Assembly: GCF_006439025.1 (NCBI RefSeq)
Contig: NZ_RCYZ01000005.1
Coordinates: 310,001 to 374,000 of the forward strand
Length of the DNA stretch: 64,000 nucleotides
Source: Hymenobacter nivis
GTDB taxonomy: Bacteria > Bacteroidota > Bacteroidia > Cytophagales > Hymenobacteraceae
Direction: 5' to 3'
The notes under the pieces were generated by a model. It was not told the origin of the DNA and made no database searches. It saw only the letters and a program-made list of their open reading frames with translations. The position numbers and the translations under genes were made by a program. Below, in pieces: positions 8,708-15,956 of this stretch. The first letter of the stretch is position 1, and every line of letters begins with the position of its first letter.

Positions 8708-10069
8708 ATGTTCCAAGAATCTTCCGCCCCGGCCTTCGTGCCCGGGGCCGACGCCCCCGCCCTGGGCGCCCCGGCCGCCTCGCGCCGCCAGTTCATCCAC
8801 CACGCCGGCCGCGGCCTGCTGGCCACCGCCGTGGCGGGGGCCCTGCCCCTGGCCACCGCCGAGGCGGCCGACCTGAGCGGCTTCGGCACCCAGGCCCCCA
8901 GCGCCAGCGGCGACCTCGACATCAAGCTGCCACCGCTGGAGGCCCCCACCGACCCCAAGCCCGGCCCCTTCCCCAACCCCGACGCGCCCGACCAGCGCGT
9001 GGGCTATGCCATTGTGGGCCTGGGCCACCTCACACTGGCCGAAATTTTGCCCGCCTTCGGGCAGTGCAAGCACGCCAAGGCCGTGGCCCTGGTGAGCGGC
9101 GACCCCGACAAAATGGCCAAGGCCGCCAAGCAGTACGGCATCAAGCCCAGCAGCTGCTACTCGTACCAGACCTACGATAAACTAAAGGACAACCCCGAGG
9201 TGCAGGTCATTTACATCGTGCTGCCCAACTCGATGCACCACGAGTTTACCCTGCGCGGGGCCAAGGCCGGCAAGCACATTCTGTGCGAAAAGCCGATGGC
9301 CAACTCGGTGAAGGAGTGCGAGGAAATGATTGCCGCCTGCAACAAGGCCGGCAAGAAGCTGATGATTGCCTACCGCATTCAGTACGAGCCCCTGAACCGG
9401 GCCGCCATGAAAATGGTGCGCGACAAAACTTACGGCAAAACCAAGCTCATCCAGATGATGAACTGCCAGAACCAGGCCCACGACCAGCAGTGGCGCCACA
9501 AAAAAGCCCTGGCTGGCGGCGGCTCGCTGCCCGACGTGGGCCTGTACTGCCTCAACACCACGCGCTTTTTGCTGGGCGAGGAGCCCAACGAGGTGAGTGC
9601 CCAGATTTACAGCACGCCGGGCGACGACCGTTTCAAGGAAATTGAGGAGAACGTGAGCTTTACGCTGCGCTTCCCGAGCGGCGTTATCTCGCAGTGCATG
9701 ACGGGCTACGGCTCGTTTAACGCCAAGAGCTACGCCGTGCACGCCGAAACCGGCACTATTAAAATGGACCCCGCCTTCCCCTACAAGGGCTTGAAGCAGG
9801 AGCTGGTGCACGCCCCCAACGGCAAGCAGGTGAACGAAATCCCCAGCAACCCCGCCAAGCAGCAATTCGCCCTCGAAATGGACCACATGGCCGAGTGTGT
9901 GCGCGACAACAAAACGCCCTACACGCCCGGCGAAGAAGGCCTCCAGGACCAGCGCATCATGGAAGCCATCTACCAGTCGGCGAAGGAAAACCGGCCCGTG
10001 AAGCTGACCGCCGGCGTGGGCAAAACCGACGCCTTCCGGGGCCCCGCGCCCGCCGAGGAACCGGCGTAG
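8708..10069 (+). CDS. Gfo/Idh/MocA family oxidoreductase with Tat-type signal
   Basis: A 453-residue protein related to glucose-fructose oxidoreductase. The N-terminus carries a twin-arginine motif (SRRQFI, about residues 26-31) and hydrophobic core, so it is probably exported folded with its cofactor. The Rossmann motif is VGYAIVGLGHL (about 98-108), followed by the family signature CEKPMANS and the C-terminal substrate domain containing GGGSLPDVGLYCLN. It should use a tightly bound NAD(P) to oxidise a sugar or sugar derivative. No sugar transporter is adjacent, so the substrate is open. A strong terminator follows at 10096. Confidence 0.9.
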   Translation: MFQESSAPAFVPGADAPALGAPAASRRQFIHHAGRGLLATAVAGALPLATAEAADLSGFGTQAPSASGDLDIKLPPLEAPTDPKPGPFPNPDAPDQRVGYAIVGLGHLTLAEILPAFGQCKHAKAVALVSGDPDKMAKAAKQYGIKPSSCYSYQTYDKLKDNPEVQVIYIVLPNSMHHEFTLRGAKAGKHILCEKPMANSVKECEEMIAACNKAGKKLMIAYRIQYEPLNRAAMKMVRDKTYGKTKLIQMMNCQNQAHDQQWRHKKALAGGGSLPDVGLYCLNTTRFLLGEEPNEVSAQIYSTPGDDRFKEIEENVSFTLRFPSGVISQCMTGYGSFNAKSYAVHAETGTIKMDPAFPYKGLKQELVHAPNGKQVNEIPSNPAKQQFALEMDHMAECVRDNKTPYTPGEEGLQDQRIMEAIYQSAKENRPVKLTAGVGKTDAFRGPAPAEEPA

Positions 10070-10095
10070 CTTTGCCCCGCCTTTCCTTTCCGCGC

Positions 10096-10135
10096 CAACG
10101 GCGCGGGGCCCCGGGGCCCCGCGCCGTTGCTTTTT
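10096..10135 (+). terminator. Rho-independent terminator
   Basis: A perfect 34 bp palindrome (10096-10129) built around GGGGCCCCGGGGCCCC, followed by C and five T. It ends the oxidoreductase transcript just before the pirin gene. Confidence 0.8.
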
Positions 10136-10154
10136 CTACCCTTTCTTTCCAGCT

Positions 10155-11018
10155 ATGATTCCATCCCTGCGCACCGTGCGGCAGCAGCACCGGGCCGTGA
10201 GCGCGCCCATTGCCGACCTGCTGACCTACCGCGCCCTGCCCACCAATTCGGTCGATTACGTCGACCCGTTTCTGTTCCTCAACCACCACGGGCCCCAGGT
10301 GTACCGGCCGCGCAACCAGGGCCTGCCCTTCGGCCCGCACCCGCACCGCGGGTTCGAAACGGTGACGTTCATTCTCAAGGGCGACATTTTGCACAAAGAC
10401 AGCAGCGGCCACGAGAGCGTGATCGGGGCCGGCGGCATCCAGTGGATGACGGCCGGCTCCGGGCTCATCCACGCCGAAGTATCGTCCGACGAGTTCAAGG
10501 AGACCGGGGGCCCCCTGGAGATTTTGCAGCTCTGGGTGAACCTGCCGGCCGCCCACAAAATGACCGCCCCGCGCTACACCGGCCTGCAAGCCAGCGAAAT
10601 ACCGACGGTCGAGGCGGCCGATGGCGTCACCGTCCACGCCGTATCGGGCGAGTGGGCCGGCACGGCGGGGCCCGTGGACACCCTGGCCGACGTGCAGCTG
10701 GCCTGGCTCGACTTTGCGGCCGGGGCCCGGCTGACGCTGCCCATCGCGGCGGCGCGCACCGTGTTCTTCTACACCGTGGCCGGCCAGCTGCGCGCCAACG
10801 GCACCGATACCCAGGCCCGCCAGCTCCTGGAATTCAACCACGACGGCGACAAGCTCACCGTGGAAGCCCTCACCGACAGCGTGTTGCTGCTCGGCCACGC
10901 CCTGCCTTTCAAGGAACCCAAAATCGCCTACGGCCCTTTCGTGATGAACACCGAAGCCGAAATTCAGCAAGCCTACCAGGATTACCAGCTCGGCAAGTTC
11001 GGCACCTGGAACGGGTAG
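10155..11018 (+). CDS. Pirin family protein
   Basis: A 287-residue bicupin. The N-terminal cupin holds the pirin signature: FGPHPHRGFETVTFILKG with metal-binding His residues, then HKDSSGHESVIGAGGIQWM and GSGLIHAE. The C-terminal cupin lacks metal ligands, as usual. Pirins bind Fe and some act as quercetinases; no specific partner is suggested by the neighbours. The ATG at 10155 is 20 bp after the upstream terminator, so its own promoter must lie within or next to that terminator, or it depends on readthrough. Confidence 0.93.
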   Translation: MIPSLRTVRQQHRAVSAPIADLLTYRALPTNSVDYVDPFLFLNHHGPQVYRPRNQGLPFGPHPHRGFETVTFILKGDILHKDSSGHESVIGAGGIQWMTAGSGLIHAEVSSDEFKETGGPLEILQLWVNLPAAHKMTAPRYTGLQASEIPTVEAADGVTVHAVSGEWAGTAGPVDTLADVQLAWLDFAAGARLTLPIAAARTVFFYTVAGQLRANGTDTQARQLLEFNHDGDKLTVEALTDSVLLLGHALPFKEPKIAYGPFVMNTEAEIQQAYQDYQLGKFGTWNG

Positions 11019-11061
11019 CCAGGGCCCCCAGGGGCGCTACCCGGCATTAGGGCTACAAGAA

Positions 11062-11096
11062 AACGGGGGAGCTGGCGCATGGCCGGCTCCCCCGTT
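11062..11096. terminator. Bidirectional terminator
   Basis: The arms AACGGGGGAGC and GCTCCCCCGTT pair around a GC-rich loop, between the convergent pirin and xylanase genes. Confidence 0.65.
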
Positions 11097-11117
11097 GTTA
11101 TGCAGGCCCGGGCAGTT

Positions 11118-13091
11118 TTACTGCACAAACAGGCGCTGGCTGAACGCGCCAGTGGCCGTTTGCACGCGCACGGTGTAGGGCCCCGGGGCCACGCCGGGCA
11201 GCGGCAGCGCCCGCACGGTGCCGCCGGCCGCGGCGGGCAGCGACTGCCGCAGCACGGCCCGGCCCAGGGCGTCGATGAGGGCCACCTCCACGGCCTGCTG
11301 GCCGAAGCTGGCGGGCAGGCTCAGCGAGGCGCGGCCGCCCGTGGCGGGGTTGGGGTAGGCAAAAATGCCGGCGCTGGCCGCACTGCTGGGCTTGGCGGCC
11401 AGCACCGTGCCCTGCACGTAGGTGCGCAGCCAGGCCAGGGCCGGGCGCTCGGTGTTGTCGGCGTTCACGAGGTTGTCGCCCTGGGCAGTGCGCCAGTGGC
11501 CCACGCGGAAGCCCCAGAGCGTGACGCCCTTCACGGCCGGATACTCCCAAAACAACGGAAACACGCGCTGGTACTCGGCCAGCTGGGCGGCGTCGGTGAG
11601 GCCGTCGGAGTCGTACTCCGTGATGTAGAGCGGCACGCCGGTAGCGGCCACGGTGTTCAGGTTGGCGGTGATGGTGGCCGCCGGCGTGCCCCCCGTGGAA
11701 AAGGCGTGGCCCTGGAGGCCCACCCCGTCGATGAGGTTGCGAGTTTTCAGCAAGTTGATCATCGTCACGTACTTGGCCGCCGAGTTGCCATCGTTCACGA
11801 TGCTGTATTCGTTGAGCACCAGCTTGGCGGCGGGGAAATACTGGCGGGCCAGCTGGAAGGACGTGATGATCCAGTCGTAGCCCGTGGTGCCGGTGCCGCC
11901 CAGCGCGTTGATGTACGCGCCCCCGGTCGGGTCGACGCTGCCCGTCGGGTTTGCGGGCGAGCCCACCGTTACCAGTCCCGTCGGGGGCGTGTGGATGGGC
12001 TCGTTCACTACGTCGATGAAGTCAATTTTCTTGCCCGCGAAGTGAGTGGCCAGGGCCCCAAACCAGGCATTGATGGCCGCCAGCTGGTCGGCGCTCGACA
12101 GGGCGGGCAGCCACGCGGGCTGCTGCGCGCCCCAGATGAGGGTGTGGAGCCGGAAAACGCCGCCGATTTTCGCCGCCCGGTTGTAGGCGCTGTCCAAGTC
12201 GGCCCAGTTGTAGGTGCCGCGGGTGTTTTCCACGCTGCCCCACTTGCCGCCGTTTTCGGGCGTCACCGCGTTCCAGTACTTATCGAAGTACAGCGACTGG
12301 GCCGTGCTGTAGGCGCTGCCCAGGTACTTGCCCTTGCCTGTGGCCAGGGCCGGGCCGCTGGGCACAAAGGCCACCGGGGCCGTGGCCGAGCCCTGGGTGC
12401 CAGCGTCGAGGTTCGTGACGGTGAAGAACCGCCCGGTTTGGCCAAACACGAATTTGTCGAGGTCCAGCCCGTCCTCGCGGGCCCCAATCTGGAAGGTTTG
12501 GGTGAGGGCCCCGGCCGCCACCGTGAAAGACGTGGCCGCGCTGCCGTTGACGATGAATTTCGACATGTTCACCCACTTCCACACGCCGGTGCCGCTGCCG
12601 CCGGCCCCGTCCACAGCCAAGCCGCTACCGGCCACGTAGCCCACGTTGTTGAGGCCGTTGGCCGTCACCCAATCGGCCGGCGCCGTCGCGCTTTTGGCCC
12701 CGAAGGCGTTGGCGTAGAAGTAGCTGTCGTCGCTGGCCCCGCCCGCGCCCACCCGCATGCGGGCGTACAAATCGTAGCTGCCCGCCCCCGGAAACGTGAC
12801 CGTGTAGGTAAGCACCCGGGCGTCAGTAGCGGGGGCACCGCCGCCGACGCCGCCGTTGGCGGTGTAGGCCGCCACGTCGGTCAGCGAAGTCACGTAGGTA
12901 ATGGCCGGAGTGGTGCCGGCGGCGGCCACCGTGCGGGCCGCCCAGTCGCCGGCGGTAGCGCCGGTCACGGTGGGCGTCGCCGAGGTGCCGGCTTCAGCCT
13001 CCACCACCACCGGGGCGTTCTGGGCCCAGGCAGTGCAATGGATACCAAACGCTGTTGCTAGTGCCAGTAAAATGCGTTGAGGTATTCTCAT
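11118..13091 (-). CDS. Secreted GH10 endo-1,4-beta-xylanase with T9SS tail
   Basis: A 657-residue modular enzyme. The signal peptide (1-24, AWAQ cleavage) is followed by a beta-sandwich carbohydrate-binding region (VVVEAEAGTSATP, 25 to about 245). The GH10 catalytic barrel runs from about 255 to 560. Catalytic residues are visible: acid/base Glu in DVVNEP (residue 364) and nucleophile Glu in ITEYD (residue 492; most GH10 have ITELD). The last 80 residues (YPNPATGG..PGPYTVRVQ) are a type IX secretion sorting domain, so it is secreted or surface-attached. It stands alone with no SusCD pair. The upstream region has a hairpin and tandem repeats. Confidence 0.93.
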   Translation of the reverse strand: MRIPQRILLALATAFGIHCTAWAQNAPVVVEAEAGTSATPTVTGATAGDWAARTVAAAGTTPAITYVTSLTDVAAYTANGGVGGGAPATDARVLTYTVTFPGAGSYDLYARMRVGAGGASDDSYFYANAFGAKSATAPADWVTANGLNNVGYVAGSGLAVDGAGGSGTGVWKWVNMSKFIVNGSAATSFTVAAGALTQTFQIGAREDGLDLDKFVFGQTGRFFTVTNLDAGTQGSATAPVAFVPSGPALATGKGKYLGSAYSTAQSLYFDKYWNAVTPENGGKWGSVENTRGTYNWADLDSAYNRAAKIGGVFRLHTLIWGAQQPAWLPALSSADQLAAINAWFGALATHFAGKKIDFIDVVNEPIHTPPTGLVTVGSPANPTGSVDPTGGAYINALGGTGTTGYDWIITSFQLARQYFPAAKLVLNEYSIVNDGNSAAKYVTMINLLKTRNLIDGVGLQGHAFSTGGTPAATITANLNTVAATGVPLYITEYDSDGLTDAAQLAEYQRVFPLFWEYPAVKGVTLWGFRVGHWRTAQGDNLVNADNTERPALAWLRTYVQGTVLAAKPSSAASAGIFAYPNPATGGRASLSLPASFGQQAVEVALIDALGRAVLRQSLPAAAGGTVRALPLPGVAPGPYTVRVQTATGAFSQRLFVQ

Positions 13092-13146
13092 CGGAAAGAA
13101 AATTATGTGAAAAAAACGGGTTGGATTGTAGGCTGCAAAGCCCTAT

Positions 13147-13175
13147 TTCTAGAATTCCTAATGGGAATTCTAGAA
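13147..13175. repeat. Perfect inverted repeat in the xylanase leader
   Basis: TTCTAGAATTCC, a 5 nt spacer, then GGAATTCTAGAA: 12 bp perfect arms, 56 bp upstream of the xylanase start. It may be an operator or an mRNA hairpin. Confidence 0.5.
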
Positions 13176-13235
13176 CTTTTGTTACGCGCCAACCAATCAT
13201 TTTACTCAAATAATCCATTCATAATCAAGCAAAAA

Positions 13236-13269
13236 CGTTTCCGATAGTTATCCCAACCGTTTGTGATAG
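13236..13269. promoter_or_regulatory. Tandem direct repeat CGTTTNNGATAG
   Basis: CGTTTCCGATAG (13236-13247) and CGTTTGTGATAG (13258-13269) lie 22 bp apart, about two helical turns, 145-180 bp upstream of the xylanase start. The spacing suits two bound regulator molecules. No regulator gene is adjacent. Confidence 0.4.
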
Positions 13270-13348
13270 CCAAGGCTTGCTGAATAAATATTTTTCAATT
13301 CCGCCCTTTTGGGCAATCGGTTGCGCGATTATGCCCGGTTATAAAAAA

Positions 13349-13379
13349 ACGGGGACCACAGCTTGCGCCGGCCCCCCCG
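13349..13379 (-). terminator. Possible terminator of the M13 peptidase
   Basis: On the minus strand a CGGGG/CCCCG stem is followed by a run of seven T. The stem is short and the loop large, so the call is weak. The rest of 13176-13408 shows no gene. Confidence 0.4.
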
Positions 13380-13408
13380 CTTTGTGGCGGTTGAGAAGTT
13401 CGTATGGG

Positions 13409-15514
13409 TTACCAAATTACGGCCCGGTCGGCCGTGGCGCGCGTCATTTTGCTGCCCTCTTTGCAGCCAAAGGCGGCCTGGAACTGCGGCATGTTCATGA
13501 TGGGCCCGATGGTGCGGTACTGGTCGGGCGAGTGCGGGTCGGTAAGGATTTGCTGGCGCAGGGCCTCGGGCCGGATGTTGGAGCGCCGCAGCTGGGCCCA
13601 GCTCAGAAAGAAGCGCTGCTCGGGCGTGAAGCCGTCGAAGTTGGGCCGGGGCCCGGTGCCGTAGCGCTGCTGCAATTGCTTCTCCAGGGCCCCGTACACC
13701 ACGGTGAGGCCGGCAAAGTCGGCCAGGTTTTCGCCCATCGTCAGCTTGCCGTTCACGTGCACCGAATCGAGGGGCGAAAACTCGTCGTACTGGCGCCCCA
13801 CAATGGCCGCCCGCTTTGTGAATTCGGCCGCGTCGGCGGGCGTCCACCAATCGCGCAGGTTGCCCTGGGCGTCGTACTGGCGCCCCTGGTCGTCGAAGCC
13901 GTGGGTCATTTCGTGGCCCATCACCCCGCCAATGGCGCCGTAGTTCACCGCGTCGTCGGCCTTGGGGTCGAAGAACGGCGGCTGCAAGTAGCCAGCCGGG
14001 AACACGATTTCGTTCAGCGGCGGGTTGTAGTACGCGTTGATGGTGGAGGGCGTCATGCCCCACTCGTTGCGGTCGATGGGGCCCCCAAACTTCGCCAGCT
14101 CCTGGCGGCTGTCCCAGGCGCGGGCGGCCAGCAGGTTTTGCACGTACGAGGCGCGGGTGATGGCGAGCTGCGAGTAGTCCTTCCACACGTCGGGGTAGCC
14201 AATTTTCACGTGCAGGGCCCCCAGCTTCTTCAGGGCCTCGGCCTTGGTGGGCGCGCTCATCCAGGTGTTGGTTTGGATGTGCTCGGCCATGCTGGCCTTC
14301 ACGTTGTTCACCATTTCCAGGGCCTTTTGCTTGGCCGCGGGGCTAAAGGCCTGGTCCACGTAGAGCTGCCCGAAGGCTTCGCCCAGGTTCTGGTCGGTGG
14401 CGGTTTGCACGCGCTTCCAGCGGGCGGGCTGCTGCTTGGCGCCGGTCAGCACCTGGCTATAGGCGAAGGCCGCATCGGCGTAGGCCGCGGGCAAGGCCGG
14501 GGCCACCGAGCGCACCAAGTGCCAGCGCATGTACGTCTTAAGGTCGGCCAGCGGCTCGGTTTTCAGCACCGCGTTCAGCTCGTCGAAAAAGGCTGGCTGG
14601 CCCACAATCACCTCCTGCGCTTTGCCCAGTTGCTGGGCCGCCAGCAGGCGCGCGGGGCTGAGGGCGGGGTAGCGCTTTTGGGCTGCGGCCAGGGCCATCT
14701 GGTTGTAGTTGGCCTGCGGGTCGCGCAGCTCCACGCGGGTGCGCGAGCCCTTGGCCAAGCGGGTTTCGATGCCCTCCACGGCCGCGGCGTCGCGGGCCGC
14801 TTCGGCGGGCTTATCGCCCAGCAGGCCAAACACCTGCGTCATATACGCGCGGTACGCGGCCTTCACCTTGGCTGTGCGCGCGTCGTCCTTGAAGTAGTAG
14901 TCGCGGTCGGGCAGCGTGAGGCCGCCCTGGTCCATTTGCACCACGTAGCGGGTCGTGTTCTTCTCGTCTACCTGCACCCCACCGCGGAAGAATACGCCCG
15001 TTTGCAGCTCGTGCTCGTGCGCGATGAGCGCGGGCAGCTGCGCCCGGTCGCGCAGGGCCCCAATGCGGGCCAGCTCGGGCCGCAGGGGCCCCAGGCCGGC
15101 CCGCTCAATGGCCGCCGTGTCCATGGCCGCGGCGTAGAAGTCGCCCACTTTTTGGGCGTTCGAGCCCGGGGCCGCGTTGCGGTTGGCGGCCGCGTCTTCC
15201 AGAATTTGGCGCAGCAGCTTCTGGGTGCGCTCACCAAGCAGGTTGCGGGGGCCCCAGCGCGAGGCATAGTCGGGCAGCGGGTTATTCTTGAGCCAATTGC
15301 CACCCGAAAACTGGTAGAAGTTGTCGCACGCGTCCACCGTGCGGTCGAGGTCGGCCACGTCGAGGCCCACGCCTTTAGGGGCGGGCGCAGCGGGCGGCGT
15401 GGTGGGGCTGGCGGCCGGCGGGGCCACCGCCGTGGTGGCCGGGGCGCTGCCGGCGCAGCTGGCTAGGGCCAGCGCCGTGGCCGCCAAGCTGGCGCGAAGA
15501 GGTGCTTTTATCAT
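13409..15514 (-). CDS. M13 (neprilysin/PepO) family zinc metallopeptidase, lipoprotein
   Basis: A 701-residue protein with a lipoprotein signal (ATALALASCAG, Cys at about 21) and a Pro/Ala-rich linker. The M13 N-terminal domain (GVGLDVADLDRTVDACDNFY) and the C-terminal peptidase domain follow. The zinc motif is HEMTH (His534, Glu535, His538), with GENLADFAG giving the third ligand and WAQ near the end. NAYYNPPLNEIVFPAG is the family substrate-binding segment. It should cleave short peptides at the cell surface. The gene is divergent from the aromatic operon leader, with about 137 bp between them. Confidence 0.94.
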   Translation of the reverse strand: MIKAPLRASLAATALALASCAGSAPATTAVAPPAASPTTPPAAPAPKGVGLDVADLDRTVDACDNFYQFSGGNWLKNNPLPDYASRWGPRNLLGERTQKLLRQILEDAAANRNAAPGSNAQKVGDFYAAAMDTAAIERAGLGPLRPELARIGALRDRAQLPALIAHEHELQTGVFFRGGVQVDEKNTTRYVVQMDQGGLTLPDRDYYFKDDARTAKVKAAYRAYMTQVFGLLGDKPAEAARDAAAVEGIETRLAKGSRTRVELRDPQANYNQMALAAAQKRYPALSPARLLAAQQLGKAQEVIVGQPAFFDELNAVLKTEPLADLKTYMRWHLVRSVAPALPAAYADAAFAYSQVLTGAKQQPARWKRVQTATDQNLGEAFGQLYVDQAFSPAAKQKALEMVNNVKASMAEHIQTNTWMSAPTKAEALKKLGALHVKIGYPDVWKDYSQLAITRASYVQNLLAARAWDSRQELAKFGGPIDRNEWGMTPSTINAYYNPPLNEIVFPAGYLQPPFFDPKADDAVNYGAIGGVMGHEMTHGFDDQGRQYDAQGNLRDWWTPADAAEFTKRAAIVGRQYDEFSPLDSVHVNGKLTMGENLADFAGLTVVYGALEKQLQQRYGTGPRPNFDGFTPEQRFFLSWAQLRRSNIRPEALRQQILTDPHSPDQYRTIGPIMNMPQFQAAFGCKEGSKMTRATADRAVIW

Positions 15515-15651
15515 GCCGTGAAAGTAGAATCTTTGGCGGAAAAAGCTGTACTAACGCCAGTTAGTTAGGGCCCCGGTGGCAATATTTTTTCTTCATCTGC
15601 TAGGATTTTCCGGTATCCGCCCGCAACTTGCCGCCGCAAACCCGCCACCAC

Positions 15652-15705
15652 ATGCCCCGCACCAGCTACTTTTTTGGCTTTTATTTCTTCTACGCCGCCG
15701 CGTAG
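15652..15705 (+). CDS. Leader peptide 1, Phe/Tyr-rich (attenuator control peptide)
   Basis: A 17-codon frame, MPRTSYFFGFYFFYAAA and stop. Eight of 17 residues are aromatic (five Phe, three Tyr), all between residues 6 and 14. It begins 305 bp upstream of pheA. A hairpin that could act as antiterminator starts at the stop codon, and a terminator follows. It is too short and skewed to be an ordinary protein; the position and codon content are those of a ribosome-stalling leader of an aromatic amino acid operon. No clear Shine-Dalgarno is present, which is normal in this phylum. Translation is inferred. Confidence 0.8.
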   Translation: MPRTSYFFGFYFFYAAA

Positions 15706-15763
15706 AACGAGCCGCTTCGTAGCCTACCGCTAGCGCCGCTCGTTCTTCGGGAGGCGCTTTTTT
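15704..15763 (+). promoter_or_regulatory. Attenuator 1: antiterminator and terminator
   Basis: AGAACGAGC (15704-15712) can pair with GCTCGTTCT (15738-15746). The competing terminator pairs AGCGCC (15732-15737) with GGCGCT (15753-15758) and runs into six T (15758-15763). The antiterminator traps the left terminator arm in its loop, so the two are exclusive. A ribosome resting on the leader stop codon would cover 15704-15712 and favour termination; one stalled at the aromatic codons would leave it free. Confidence 0.72.
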
Positions 15764-15786
15764 AATGCCTAGTTTTCTCTACTTCG

Positions 15787-15873
15787 ATGCACACTGCCCC
15801 CGTTTTTTATTATTTCGGTTACCGCGGCTTCTTCTTTTTTAAGAAGGACCGGGCCTGCCGTTGCGGGTGCTAA
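15787..15873 (+). CDS. Leader peptide 2, Phe/Tyr-rich (attenuator control peptide)
   Basis: A 28-codon frame, MHTAPVFYYFGYRGFFFFKK and eight more residues (DRACRCGC). Nine residues are Phe or Tyr, including a run of four Phe (15829-15840). Like leader 1 it has an aromatic block of the form aromatic x3-4, Gly, aromatic. It starts 24 bp after the first terminator's T run and ends 28 bp before the second terminator. It is read here as the sensor of a second attenuator for the same operon. Translation is inferred; the Cys-rich tail has no obvious explanation. Confidence 0.75.
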   Translation: MHTAPVFYYFGYRGFFFFKKDRACRCGC

Positions 15874-15930
15874 TTAATCAGCACACCTACCCAACTCAGC
15901 AAGGCCCCCGGACTTCCGGCGGCCTTTTTT
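15850..15930 (+). promoter_or_regulatory. Attenuator 2: competing hairpins and terminator
   Basis: The terminator is 15901-15911 paired with 15916-15926 (AAGGCCCCCGG / CCGGCGGCCTT, one C-C mismatch, 4 nt loop) followed by T. GGGCCT (15851-15856), inside the leader frame just after the Phe run, can pair with AGGCCC (15902-15907) and block the terminator arm. A small hairpin GTGCT/AGCAC (15867-15884) overlaps the stop and may pause polymerase. pheA starts 27 bp after the T run. Confidence 0.7.
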
Positions 15931-15956
15931 ATTGTCGTTTTTTCATCCCCATTGCC

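Noticed and set aside
10067..10074. TAGCTTTG as a -7 box for the pirin gene
   Set aside because: It lies before a strong terminator that would stop the transcript, and overlaps the stop codon of the preceding gene.
11079..13061. Long plus-strand frame (660 codons) opposite the xylanase
   Set aside because: Antisense shadow of a GC-rich gene: residue content is His/Gly/Ala/Arg-rich with no domain, and the opposite strand encodes a clear GH10 protein.
13277..15466. Long plus-strand frame (729 codons) opposite the M13 peptidase
   Set aside because: Same effect: the opposite strand has the HEMTH motif and full M13 layout.
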